From: Hyperoplus lanceolatus
Lineage: Eukaryota > Chordata > Actinopteri > Uranoscopiformes > Ammodytidae
Direction of reading: 5' to 3'
Assembly (NCBI GenBank): GCA_026929865.2
Contig: CM049414.1
Location: forward strand, 3,229,001-3,293,000
DNA length: 64,000 nt
The notes beneath the pieces were generated by a model, which saw nothing but the letters and a program-made list of their open reading frames with translations, made no database searches and had not been told where the DNA came from. A program made the translations under genes and the position numbers. Of the stretch, positions 34,421-50,074 are shown piece by piece. Within the stretch, counting starts at the first letter, position 1; each line of letters begins with the position of its first letter.

Positions 34421-34648
34421 ACCATGTGGCCAACTATTAAGCAGCTCTTTTTTGGAAAATAACTATGAATAGTTGTGAGGTGTAGAAAGAAAAACATTTT
34501 TTAAATTATTTGGAGGAAGACCTTATCAAAATAGGCCACACACAATATCTAACAATATGTTTCGGCTAATTGAAATGTTCTTAGAAATGCCCTTCTCTCC
34601 AGAGACCCTACATATTTTTTCTAATCTGCAGCATTCTTGGCAACTTAA

Positions 34649-35165
34649 AGCTCCCATATTATACACTTTTCGGTTCTATTATACACCATATTATATGGTC
34701 TTAGTGGTCCCTAATACGTTTTTCTTTAATTGTTTGCTGAAAAAAACTTTCAGATAATTTATTGTACTATGCTGATGTTCAGCTAATCTCACAATGGCCT
34801 ATTTTTTAAAAAAGAGCTGCAGCTCCCCTCGTAAATATACAATCTTTGAGCTCCCCCCGCCCCCTGTCCGGAAGCGAAGCCAGATACGCCTCGCCCTCTG
34901 TCTGTCAAGGCCGTGGACCAATAAGAAATAGGGGTGTGGGCTGCACAGTGGAAGCTTCTGGCTTTCCAGATTGTGAGGTCAGAAACGAGGAGAATTCTGA
35001 CTGGAGTATATTGGGGGGGGGGAGGGGTGGGGGTTTCAGAAAGGGGGAGAGTGAGAAAAGGAGAGATTGTTATTTTTTTATATTTTGGCAGTCTCTAGGC
35101 ACACCGTGGACCCATGGATATGTTAGAACACATTTAAAAAGTGCATTTAGCATAATATGTGACCT
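34649..35165. mobile_element. TTAA-flanked MITE, 517 bp
   Basis: Left end AGCTCCCATATTAT and right end ATAATATGTGACCT are inverted repeats with two mismatches. TTAA is present at 34645-34648 and 35166-35169, as for piggyBac or Kolobok-type integration. A purine run with a G-rich tract is at about 35009-35046. Partial copies are at 52477-52595 and at the right window edge. Confidence 0.88.
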
Positions 35166-35169
35166 TTAA

Positions 35170-39308
<4,139 letters not shown>

Positions 39309-39373
<65 letters not shown>
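39309..39373. repeat. (ATT)n microsatellite
   Basis: About 21 ATT units. Confidence 0.96.
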
Positions 39374-40267
39374 CCTATTGTCTTAATAAAGAGGATAAAA
39401 GGAGGCGTGGTGATACTGAATAAGTTGTGTGCATCACATACAGTACATGCATACACTGTTAGTGAGAAAGGTGGACTCAACCAAAAACAATGTCAAACTA
39501 CTGAATAGAGACAATTACAATTGCAATAATATAAATATACTGACCATATATACTATAAGAGCCTGGTTTTGTGTAGGGAAAATAATATAATTAGTATATC
39601 TTTAAAACTGTGTCTTCTACCAATAACGTTGGCAAACCCAGGTTATAACAGTGTAGATGTGTTATTTTGTGTTTTTGTTCTTGTGAAAACATTATTTAAA
39701 TTTAATTACTTTACTACTGGCTAACTAACTTGAACCTTAAGGCCTATATTTTCTATTTAGATCAGTTGACAAAAACAATTTACATTGTGAAATATTAATG
39801 ACATTTAATTTGGCTCATAATATACTGTAAAGTGTATTTTTTTTTAATTGTTCCACTGCATCTATTGATCAGTAAATGGCTAGAGAATAACTTAACTTCA
39901 TGCTGTCTGGCTCTGAAATTTCATAAAGGGATGACTTTATGTATAATTCACGCGCATTTGTTCACTTTAGGTTTTTGCTTCTTGTTCAAGCCATGAATGC
40001 TAACCGATGAAGAGAAAAATATCTTGTTTATGTATGCCTGGGAGACCTGCACTCCAAACAGAGAATGATTCATCATCACTGTGTCCTTGTATTATTCCTT
40101 ATTGTTTCTCATATTTTACTTCCAGTCCAGTTCTCATTATATAAAATTACAAATAAATTAAAAAAAACACAGAAATACCAAGTCCTCGTCGTTCATTAAT
40201 TTTGGGCCCTGCTCTGTTCTGTCACTAAAGATCTGGTTGGTCATTAACCATTCAATGCACTGGAGTG

Positions 40268-40336
<69 letters not shown>

Positions 40337-41273
40337 TCCCTTGGGCAATGAGGACCAAAGCCAGCAAGCTTATTATGTCTCCTTTGGAGGATTTTAATTG
40401 TTAATTCAGAACAAAGAATTTTGCTCAGTGACCAATGCTGTGCAACATCCCATGGTGTTTGTGTGTGTGTGTTCATGTATTTATATACTGTATATACACC
40501 ATCATCCACAAATACCCTTCTTTATCCATGGTACCAAAAAGAAAATGAATAATACAAACAAGGGTAACTGATTATTCAAAAGATGTGTTTAAATCTGAGA
40601 TGGACCAGGTTAAGAATTAAGCTGTGATTCTTTTTGCAACACTATAACTATCCTACAAAAAAATAAGCTGCTCACTACAACTTTACCACACAGTTAAAGA
40701 CCATGTTTCCTAATTGCTCTTGATCTGACACAGTGGTTAACTTCAGATCATTTGATGATTTAGGATGACACAAGTATGAACTATTCAAATAGCATAAACA
40801 AATCACTCCTTGACAGAAGAATTGATTTTTTTTTACTGGTCAATCATACGGTTCAAGATATGAGCAGTAAATGTCCCTGGCTCAAAGAAACATAGATAAA
40901 AGCTCATAATCATTTTGAAGCCCCTGGCACAGAGCTGGGCATAAATTTAATGCTATCACAACCTGATTTCTGCCACACATTTTAATAGGCTGATGTATTG
41001 TATGAGTGCATGGCAGACCTGTTATGCCCCCTGCTGGCTCAGCTGGTGATCTGCATTTACTGGCTGGACAGCGCAACACCGCCATCTACTGGACAAATGA
41101 CCATACAGTTAGTTGTCAGGTATTATGGTTTGTGACTAAATTCCCCAGTTTACAGTGTCATTGTCTGACAAGCATTGTTATGCACTGTTTCCTTTGCCTT
41201 GTTCCTCTCATTCATATGGCCTTTTAATTCATAGTCTTCAACCCAGTGGGAGCTCTGCAATTCCTAACCATCA
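39374..41273. other. intergenic, no gene
   Basis: AT-rich sequence with a (TG)n tract (40272-40330). Nothing else recognised. Confidence 0.5.
40272..40330. repeat. (TG)n microsatellite
   Basis: About 29 TG units. Confidence 0.96.
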
Positions 41274-42143
41274 ACTTCCTCCAGTGGTGGACAAAGTACT
41301 CAACCCCAGTACTTAAGTCAAAGTATAGATACTCCTGGTCAAATATAACTCAACTACAAGTGAAAGTTGCCCAGTCAAAATTGTACTCAAGTTAAAGTAC
41401 CAGTGTGTTTACTTCTAACAATACTTAAGTATTTAAAAGTACTAAGTGTAAATTTCTGCAAGATAATGGTTAAGGATAAATGAAGGACTGGGGCTCCAAC
41501 AAGACAAGCAGATAAAATTGAAAAGTGAAGTGACACATGTGAGGGAATTTTGGGTCTTTAGTTGTAATATCAATGGTAAAGATTAATAGGTCATATACGC
41601 CTATCTTCTGTGTCTGTCTCACAGACTCTAGGTCAGCCTTGGAGCCTGTTAGGAGACACTCAGGTCAGTTGTATAGATAAAGTCTCATCTCCTTCTACTC
41701 CAGAATGTTATGGTTCACTGTGTTCAGCTCTGAACCAAAACGTTGGTACGCTTGGTGCCCGAGCCGGGGAGGTGTTAGAGATAGCGCGAGGTTAAAACAC
41801 AGCTCTAAGCATGAGTTTGTCAGAATTGAAGTGCAAGTCATGAGAGTTGCAGTCCGCTTCTCCTTGGCCAAGTCTGTAATAAATATCGATTCATAATTCA
41901 TCCAAGTCTCCTGAAATATTCTTCCACCTGAGTTGACCTCCAACGTTAACAGAACTTCCTTCACAACACATATTTCGCTCGAATTATCATTTTAAAATGG
42001 TAAATTTTGGAAAATTGCCTTGATTGATGGCCATGGTTGCTCTGTCTTGGTCATGTGTTGTTCTCCATCTCTAGCAACAGGTTCTTCTCCTGCCATCACC
42101 ATTACCACATTTTTTTATGAATGAAAGAGCGCACCTGGGTGAC

Positions 42144-42337
42144 GTATTTTGGTTTTCACTTGAATACTATTTAAGAGCGGGTACTGTAGTTGGTTTCCTC
42201 ATGTGATGAAACTAGCATGTGGCTAATTGCATTTTAGAAAGTATTTTGGTTTTCACTTGAATACTATCTAAGAGCGGGTACTGTAGTTGGTTTCCTCATG
42301 TGATGAAACTAGCATGTGGCTAATTGCATTTTAGAAA
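42144..42337. repeat. 97-bp tandem duplication
   Basis: 42144-42240 and 42241-42337 are the same 97-bp unit with one difference (CTATTTAAG against CTATCTAAG), inside the hAT element. Confidence 0.95.
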
Positions 42338-42519
42338 ATAAAAAAATCAACAGCGGACTTCAAAGCTTTGCTTAGCCTGAACGTTTCTTTTACTTTCTTT
42401 GTCTCCTAGAAATGAAGTGGAGTCAAAAGTACAATTTTTGTCTTGGAGTCAAAGTCAAAGTTTCCCCAAAGCAGATACTCAAGTAAAGTACAGATAATCA
42501 GAAAACGTACTTAAGTTCT

Positions 42520-43276
42520 AGCCTGGAAATCCAGACCTGCCGCTGGCAAATAAAAATTAGCTGGGCCTGTTGGTCTGGACACTCTCCATTGAAGCTCATT
42601 AAATATGTCCAAAAATCTGGAGCTACCGATCAAATCGATTTGGGCGGGCGGGGCTCTGGGACGGACGTAACCGGATGACGACAGTGCTGTACATGCGCCG
42701 CCCAAGCTGTGATAGTAAACAATAGAGATGGCTTCGGCCTCAACACTTACGATTTGGAAGACTCAAATCTTTCATTAGCAAGAAAGAGGAATGTTCTGTT
42801 TTGCCGACCGACCACGCCAAAAGTTCAATTTAATTAACAGTTAACCCGCTGTTCGCTAAACGAACGGGCCTTAATACGTCACCTTGTTCATTGCTCTGAT
42901 TGGTTGCAGTGCTATCCAATTGCGTGCAGTGGTATTTGAAATGCACGCGAAGGTGCCCCCCCCCCCCCCTTGAGTTAGGAAGGTCTATTGATCGTGGCCT
43001 AGTCTGGCAAAGCCAGACCAAACTACAGCAAGTAGTATGGTCTGGAAGCACTCCGTTTAGAGCCGTCTATTCGGGGGGAAACTGGGCTGGCCTGTTTTTA
43101 TTTATTTAAACCAATCACAATCATCTACGGCGGGGCTAACCCCGGGAAGCAGCCAATGGAGGCATAGCGTTGTTTGCCGACGCCAGCGCTTAATAGACGC
43201 TAGCGGGAGTGGTCAAGCCAGACTAATCGTGGCCAGACCCTCTATCGTTCTAGATATGGGTCTGGATTTCCAGGCT
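42520..43276. mobile_element. AGCCTGG MITE, 757 bp, 11-bp target duplication, nested in hAT
   Basis: Left end AGCCTGGAAATCCAGACC, right end GGTCTGGATTTCCAGGCT-type. Flanks are ACTTAAGTTCT at 42509-42519 and 43277-43287, an exact 11-bp duplication. The terminal sequence is itself nearly palindromic. A second copy without its internal insert is at 62901-63377. The duplication length suggests a Mutator-like superfamily, unproven. Confidence 0.88.
43001..43229. mobile_element. TAGTCTGGC MITE nested in the AGCCTGG MITE
   Basis: Left end TAGTCTGGCAAAGCCAGACC and right end GGTCAAGCCAGACTA form inverted repeats. The flanking target sequence ATCGTGGCC is repeated on both sides (just before 43001 and just after 43229), a 9-bp duplication. 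This is the third level of nesting. End coordinates may be off by a base or two. Confidence 0.78.
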
Positions 43277-43384
43277 ACTTAAGTTCTGTACTCAAGTAAA
43301 TTTACTTCATTACTGTCCACCACTGACTTCCTCACAGGTGCATGTTAATAAAGAACAGGTTGATATATATATATATATATTTTT

Positions 43385-43573
43385 TTTTTTAAATATATTT
43401 TTTGGCATTTTTCAAGCTTTATTTGACAGTACAGAGTTGAAATGGGGAGAAAGAGAGAGGGGGGGGATGAACTGCAGTAATGGTCCACAGGTCAGACTCG
43501 AACCGGTGACCACTGCAACGAAGGCCGGAGCCAATATGGTACGCACTCTATCCACTACACCACCGGAGCGCCC
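43385..43573 (-). mobile_element. tRNA-derived SINE, reversed copy
   Basis: On the minus strand it reads GGCGCTCCGGTGGTGTAGTG at its 5' end, with A-box-like TGGTGTAGTGG and B box GGTTCGAGTC. It then has the same body as the copy at 24103-24290 and an A-rich end. Confidence 0.87.
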
Positions 43574-44147
43574 TGGGATGATATTTTTTAGGGAGATAAT
43601 TCTAGTGCCCTTTCTGGTTCGAGTTCACTGTAGATGTTTAACCAAGATATGTTATTGACATCCTTTAAGAATGCTTCCTGAGAAAACCCTCTGTACAACC
43701 TTTTCAATTCGACTCTCTGGGTGGCTTTGGGTATTTTACTCTAATTGTTACTACAGTACATTGTGGTCATTACAACCTATTGGAACTTGCAGCATTGGTA
43801 TATAAATCATCTTTATTTAAGAAATGTCGTCTATACAAGATAATATCCTGGCACCTTTATTAGTCTAGTAGTTTGCGTTGTAACCATGTATTTAAAAGGG
43901 TTGACTATGCAACATTTGCATTTAAAATTAAATCATTGAGTCGCACAAAAGTAATCAGACTCAATTATCACTTCTGCCTCACTACAATAGGGGTAGCGAG
44001 CCGTGTGAGCAGGCACCTACGTTTGGAGGAGGGAGAGAGGACAACACTTTCCAGTTAGACATACAGTACATATCAGTGTGTTAGCCACTGAGCTAACCAA
44101 AGCTATCCCCAGTCAAGGAAATGGAGAGGCTTCTGCTCTGTGCTCTG
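43574..44147. other. intergenic, nothing recognised
   Basis: Unassigned AT-rich sequence between the SINE and the Harbinger end. Confidence 0.4.
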
Positions 44148-47100
44148 GGGCCTCATTTATCAAACTGTGCGTAGGATTTGCATCAGATGGTGGTGTTCGT
44201 AGGATTTAGGGAAGTGCGTGTGCAAAGAGATACGCCTGTTTCCCTTTGTAAATCACAATCAATCCTAAATGTGGGGCAGCTTTCAAGGTTCATGTCACGC
44301 CCATAAATGCCTAAAAATAGTCCTTGAAAGACCCCAAATGAATATTCATTCACAAAATCATGTTGGAGAGAAAAACGGAAAAAAAGAAACTCGAGGTGGA
44401 GGTGCTGATAAGGGAAGTAGAGACACCAAAGGCTATTTTGTTCGGAACCCATACGTAGTGTCGGCATTACAAATGCAAAAAGCCATAGAGTGGCAAAATG
44501 TGGCCGATACTGTGAATTCATCTGTGACTGAGGGTCGGACAGTGGCTGAAGTTAAAAAGAGAACGCTCCTACTCAGTTGCACACCATAGGATGCACATTT
44601 TTAAGTGATTAATATGTTCATCTCTGTCTGAGCAAACACTGCATTTGTATTATCTACGTCTACATCTCTAAGTCTTCAGCTACCCGGCACAGCCAGCACT
44701 GCAAGTCCATAGTTTCTGTATCTAAAAATCACCCACACTTGAGACTAATGAGAGCACAGCAACATACATACCATTTTGAATTATATTTCAAACTTGGCCT
44801 TTATTTGCTGCCAAGTCCTCCTCACCGTGGTATTGCAGCCAACACAGAACACAGATGAGTAATGCAAATTATTTGACAATTGGTTATCTTTCACAGACAT
44901 AATTTGACCAAGGAAAGTATGCCTATAGGCCCATGTCATATTGATGTGTTCCAAATATATTAAATTATTTTTAATTCATCATCATTTCTAAGTGTACGTT
45001 TCAGATTTGAGAGCTTTAATGTGCAGTCTCGATATAAAAGGTGATTTAATTGCATTAAGTGGTGAATAGTGTTTATTTAGCCTACTAACAAATCAACACG
45101 ATCGGTAATTTTTTTTTCTTCCTCGCCTTGTTGGCCGGACCTGTGTTTGATTTAGCTGTTATTATATTTTTAAACTCCTCATATGAATTCCTAATGAGAA
45201 CCTGCTCGTCTTGAGTAAAATACGCCACTCTGGACCTTTCAATTTTGCTCATAAGTGTCAAATTATACGTTCAACGCCCCTTTTATGTGAACGCGCACAG
45301 ATCCTTGCTGAAGACAACCTGGTTCAACATAGAAAGTTGATAACCGCCATCGTGATACCCATTATCTCTGATAAGGGCTTTGTGTTATGTTGAACCAGAT
45401 CAAAAAAAGAGAGCCGGGCTCTGTTGAGTTTGCTTCGTAGTACACCCCTCAGAACTCGGTTCATTCACAACAAATGAAACCTCCTTTCCCTCACAAGAGA
45501 ACGTCACGGGAGGTGCACAGCAAGCAATCAAGCACAGGTGTGCCCCATACCAATCAAGGCACAGTCTGGGAGCCACAAAATTAACAAAGAACCGAAATGA
45601 AGCTTTCGAACATCAGAATCCAGGTTTTTAAACACATGAATGGTGCACAAATGCTTATCAGGAGTTGATTCAAAAGGTTTTCAGTTCAAATGGACATAGC
45701 CTCTCATGTTACGGTGTGTCGGTTTCTCCTCCACCACTTATGCCCACACCTCCAGTTGGTGTTGCATTTCAGAGCAGCAACACTCTTTTTAAGTCAGACC
45801 ACTTTTTCTTCACCCATGTAAAGAAATTGCAACATAAAATTGCATTTGAGCGATGACACTGATAATACACCAATCAGCTTGAGATTGTTTGTCAACACCA
45901 ACCAGGGCTGTACGCTTATTTTTTAAAGTGGTAGCACTGGTGCTACCAAGCAAAAAAATTCAGTAGCACAAAAATAAATTTGGTAGCACACAAAGTATGA
46001 TCGAAAACTTGCATGACCCTAACCCTTGCATTTAGCTCTAATTACCTTTGAGCATGTCATCTTGGTTATATTTGAGATTCTCAATGAATATGATATCCTA
46101 GTGTGCAGTAATAATTGTAGAAAAATGAATAGGGGTGCACTGATTGCAATTTAGACAAAAGAGTCTAACCTGCCAATGGCAATTTGTTTGCTGATTCAGA
46201 ATTATTTCCCCCCCATAGAACTATAAAAATAATGTCTATACCTATATATTTTTATAAACGTATCATTATTATATTAGGCTAATAATAACAAACATTTTTA
46301 GAACATTTCATTCTTTTAATGAAAACCATACTTTAAAACATTGAACATATAGCCTATTAAATAAATTAGTAAACATAGTTATACAATTTAGGCCAAGTTA
46401 AATAGGTTGTGTCAATCTTTGTTTAAATCATAGATAGTTACTGCTGTTGACTGCTTTCTTGATAGGTCCATGGTTGACTGCAGGGCTGTGAAGTGCTAAC
46501 TTCCTGTTCTTACCTGCTTCAAAATAAGAGTCAACTCGCATTTGGCTAGTAACCGACTTTTATTGTGAAGGCGCACAGGAAATGTTCTGTTTGCACACGC
46601 ACTAACTTGACTGCGTTAATGTAAAGAGAGCCGTCTCCTTCCTGTTTTTAACCGTTGGTGAAGTTAGACGCTATAATCGCCGCACAAGCACAGATCCCGA
46701 GCACACATCTTTCACCAGCCAAAGTGGAGGGTAGACTTAATAACTTACTCGCCTAAGACTACATTCACCCGCATTTGGAGAGTGTTAATGTAGAGCCCTC
46801 TAAGCAGTATTGTGCATAGCTCCTCTGTGTCTCAAACAGACAGCATCTGCTCATTAGCACTGGTGCGACTGGACTTGTATTCATCATCGCACGTGATCAA
46901 TTTCAGTAGCAAATGCATTCAAAACTGTCGCACTGTACAGCCCTGACACCAACGCTGTTCACAGCAGCAGGTATATCCTTCCTAACGGCTGCCTTCTGAC
47001 GTTCTTTGATTTTAATGCTCTGAAATTAAATGCTTTTATTTTTTCTACTTTCGCTGTTTTGCTGTCAATTTCTAATTCAGAGAAGTTCCTCTTCTTTACC

Positions 47101-47331
47101 ATAATGCGCATATCCATGTCGTAAAACCTCTGGGCGAGGCCTCTAAACTGAGAAAATATAGGGGCGTGATATTCAAATCACGCTTGTTTTCAACCGCCAC
47201 AATGCCGATCTGGTGTACGCTGAGATTGGCGAGGTACGACTGTTCGATAAATCCCACGTGATACCTGGCGTAGGGTGATATTTGCGCCAGAATCTGCACT
47301 AGTTTCCACGCAAGTTTGATAAATCAGGCCC
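44148..47331. mobile_element. PIF/Harbinger-like element remains, interrupted by a hAT
   Basis: Left terminus GGGCCTCATTTATCAAACT and, reversed at the right, GGGCCTGATTTATCAAACT (one mismatch). About 44361-44590 on the plus strand decays from a Myb/SANT-like protein, with the strings VEVLIREVE, AIEWQNVADTVNSSVTEGRT and AEVKKR in shifted frames. Such a Myb-like protein is the second ORF of Harbinger transposons. No matching 3-bp duplication was found, so the two ends may come from different copies. Confidence 0.65.
45903..46945. mobile_element. hAT non-autonomous element, 1043 bp, 8-bp target duplication
   Basis: Starts CAGGGCTGTACG and ends CTGTACAGCCCTG. Flanks are ACACCAAC at 45895-45902 and 46946-46953. 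No transposase. Inserted into the Harbinger-like region. Confidence 0.92.
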
Positions 47332-47333
47332 AT

Positions 47334-47640
47334 TGGGTCCACGAGGTCAGGGGCCACCAAAGGCACAGCAGGGGGTCTCTCTCTCCTGATGGTGGCGATA
47401 TTATGGAGGATTACGCAGGCTGATGTCACTTCACACGCCCGCTGTGGAGTAACCCTCAAGCCACGAAGATAGTTAAAGCAGGACTTGATGACCCCAAATG
47501 TCATCTCTATCCTGACCCTGCATTTACCGAGGGCCACATTGAAGGCCCTCTGTGGTGGTGTCTGCAGGTCAGGATAGGGGGTCATCAAGTACTTTGCGCT
47601 GGCATAGTGGCATAGCCCCTGTCCCCAAGCAACAGTCCGT
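47334..47640 (-). pseudogene. Harbinger (HARBI1-like) DDE transposase, C-terminal fragment
   Basis: The minus strand shows GLLLGDRGYA, with the second catalytic Asp in GD-GY. A frameshift near 47600 follows, then MTPYPDLQTPPQRAFNVAL, RIEMTFGVIKSCF (catalytic Glu context) and ACVILHNIA, all typical of HARBI1/PIF transposases. The first Asp and N-terminus are absent. It abuts the inverted-repeat terminus at 47313-47331, so its ORF runs into that terminus. Confidence 0.83.
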
Positions 47641-47812
47641 CATAGTGTCCTGTTAATAAAAGGAGAGAATAATTAATTAAGTATTGTCAAACTGAAACAA
47701 GCAATATAATGATATATTTAGAAGTCATACCTTGCTCAAATAGGTGTCCTAGAGATGACTCACGGAAAATGCGTGAGTCATAGACTGAGCCCGGCCACTT
47801 AACGCATATTGA

Positions 47813-48283
47813 ATGAGATATTGCCTAATTTGCATACTTTATTCAACGTTTTAGACTAAGTGTAATGCAAAAAGTATTTCTCATAATATGAAGATTAATC
47901 TGGTAAAAAAGTATGAGGATATCTATAAAGGAAAAAAAAGTCCCATTCACCACGTAGTGTGATACTAGTGTAACCTGTTGTGGTCATTTTCAGGACTTTC
48001 GTCCCGGGTAGAAATTTCTGCACACATCCCATGTTGTTCAATGGGGTCATAATAGTCTATAACAGTTGAGATATTCTTCGCTTAATGAAGTGCATACAAA
48101 TCGTATCCAGGACTTCTACTAAAGGGTTTATACGTAGGCTATGAGATATTGCCTCATTTGCATATTTTATTTTATTTTTTAGACAAAGTGTAATACAAAA
48201 AGTATTTCTCTTAATATGAAGAATAATCTGGTAATGAGGATATGTATAAAGGAAAAAAAAGTCCCATTCACCACGTAGTGTTG
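47813..48283. repeat. direct duplication of about 150 bp, offset 326 bp
   Basis: 47813-47968 and 48139-48283 share TGAGATATTGCCT, AAAAAGTATTTCTC and AAGTCCCATTCACCACGTAG. They diverge moderately by substitutions and small indels. Confidence 0.8.
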
Positions 48284-49905
48284 TAAATGAAGCGCATACA
48301 AAACTTTCCCAGGACCTCCACTAAGCCTCCGACCAAACCTCCTGACAATTTAAAAACACAGTTTTTAAAACATGGAATAAAACTTTTAGTCTGTGAAAGT
48401 CCAAATAACAATGGACCAGAGTCTCAATTTGGTCACAGAATGGACAGTTCTCGGATAATGTGGGGTTGATATTTGCAATGAAAACATTCACTGCCAATGC
48501 CCCCTGCAGGATCCTCCACTGCAGGTCTCCTGTTCTCTTGTTGAGTGGAGGCTTGTAGAGGAGCCTCCACACAGGCACACGACCCTACAGCCTCTCCTTC
48601 CACGACGTGTCCCTCCTAGTGCCCAGTTTTTGTTTGTGCGTATACACTACACAGTACTTATACAGAGTTTTTCCAGAAAGCAACTGTAGATCCACTCTTG
48701 ACTTGGAAAGGACCATGGGTTTCACCAGTCGGTCGGGTCTACTGACAGACCGAGCTCTGGAAACGGATCCCCTTCATCCTGTACATCCGCCCCATTGAAG
48801 TAGTCCTGCAGCATCTCTAGCTCCTCACTGGTCAGTTTGGTAGTCCATTGGTTCATGATACTTCTGGTTCGCCAGCTGGACCTCAGGCCCAGGAGAGAGC
48901 TACAGCTTCAGTGTTGTGGAGTCCGGGCCCTGGCACGTCAACCACGTCCCTCAGCTCAACGACCCCAGTGGAGCATAGGCACTTGGTGAGGCCAGGTCTG
49001 CTGATATCCTGCACATACAGCCGGGCCATGCACACCAGGGGTTACTCCAGGAGCCAGAACAGAGATGCTGCGGTCCCCAGTCTGCCCCATTTAAAAAGAG
49101 TCCATGCTTTAAAAACACCATGGTTAAAAGGAGGCAAGTTACAAACACGAAAAAAAAACACAATTCAATAAAAACGAAGATTAATCTAAAAATTAGCTCG
49201 CTATCTTCCTTAAAATGATACCTGTTACCTGTCTCCAGACGACATCATCATGGCCCCGAGAGGTACAGGCTGGACAAACTGCAGCCTGAAAGCCGCCGTT
49301 CTGCTCCCCAAGTGTACTAACCCCTGCCCCCCCCCTCTTCTTTTGGAAGGTATAATACACTCTGAGGAACCCAATGCAACCTATCCCAAAAGGAATTCAA
49401 AATGACAGTTTGGACTTTTTGCAACAGAACAGCAGGGAGTTTCTAAACGTTTAAGTCTGTGCCCGAAGGTGGAAGATACAAGATAATTGATAATTCAGGA
49501 CCCTTCCTCTGTAGGACATGTGGCGAAGGAGCAACCTCCACTTAGCCAGCTTCCCCTCCACCTTCTCTAGCACACACTCCCAGATGTTCTTTTCTGCTCA
49601 TCCCCCAGATGAACCCCCAGGTATTTAACAGCTCTGGGGGAGAGAGGAGTCCTTAAAGCTCTCTGAGAAACCCCCCAGCATGTCCCATTTCAGTTCAAGC
49701 TAATATTTCGCCTTGACCACCAGCAGTCTCCCCTTCCCCTGCTCCTCCACCACATGAGATAAGGGCACAAAAGATTTTGGGAAAAGGAAAGCCACTCCTG
49801 CACTTGTGCTGCTAAAATGGCTTAAAATTACTTGACCCTCAAACTCCCTCCTACAGTCTGTTTCATTAAAAACATCACTGTGAGTCTCCTGGAGCATATC
49901 ATTAT
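48284..49905 (-). mobile_element. Tx1/L1-like LINE relic, internally deleted
   Basis: At 49700-49897 the minus strand encodes LQETHSDVFNETDCRREFEG and LLVVKAK, typical of the apurinic endonuclease domain of Tx1-type LINEs. At 48321-48578 it encodes LYKPPLNKRTGDLQWRILQG and CPFCDQIETLVHC, the RT C-terminal region with its Cys/His cluster. The stretch between is much shorter than a full RT, with frame breaks, so most of the polymerase is gone. Confidence 0.78.
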
Positions 49906-49938
49906 ATTCAAGTTTTTAAGTGTAAAAGATTCAAACAG

Positions 49939-50074
49939 GTCGGGAGGAGCTCAATGCTGATTGGCTATCAAATCCAATCACCAGGGCGGCGCGGCCGCCG
50001 CAGAAGTTGAAAATATTGAACTTTTTGCCGCCGGCTGCGCCGCGATAGCCAATCAGCGTTGAGCTCCTCCCGAC
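49939..50074. repeat. inverted repeat, 31-bp arms, GC-rich loop
   Basis: Arms 49939-49969 and 50044-50074 are complementary with one mismatch (around CAATGCTG / CAGCGTTG). The loop contains GGCGGCGCGGCCGCCGC. Related GGCGG words recur at 50315-50330 and 50360-50400, suggesting the rearranged remains of one mobile element. Confidence 0.8.

Larger units (their letters stand above)
41282..43325. mobile_element. hAT element, 2044 bp including nested insertions
   Basis: Ends CAGTGGTGGACAAAGTACTC and CAGTCCACCACTG-type (TGTCCACCACTG). Flanks are ACTTCCTC on both sides (41274-41281, 43326-43333). The termini match the very common teleost CAGTGGTGGA non-autonomous hAT group. It contains a 97-bp tandem duplication (42144-42337) and the MITE at 42520-43276. 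Its 41640-41960 interior resembles sequence in the TTAA element at 58550-61403. Confidence 0.92.

Noticed and set aside
35009..35046. Regulatory G-quadruplex
   Set aside because: The G-rich tract is internal to a dispersed MITE and has no link to a promoter.
41282..41330. Start of a host gene or exon at the GTGGACAAAGTACTC repeat
   Set aside because: It is the terminus of a common teleost hAT, with an exact 8-bp target duplication.
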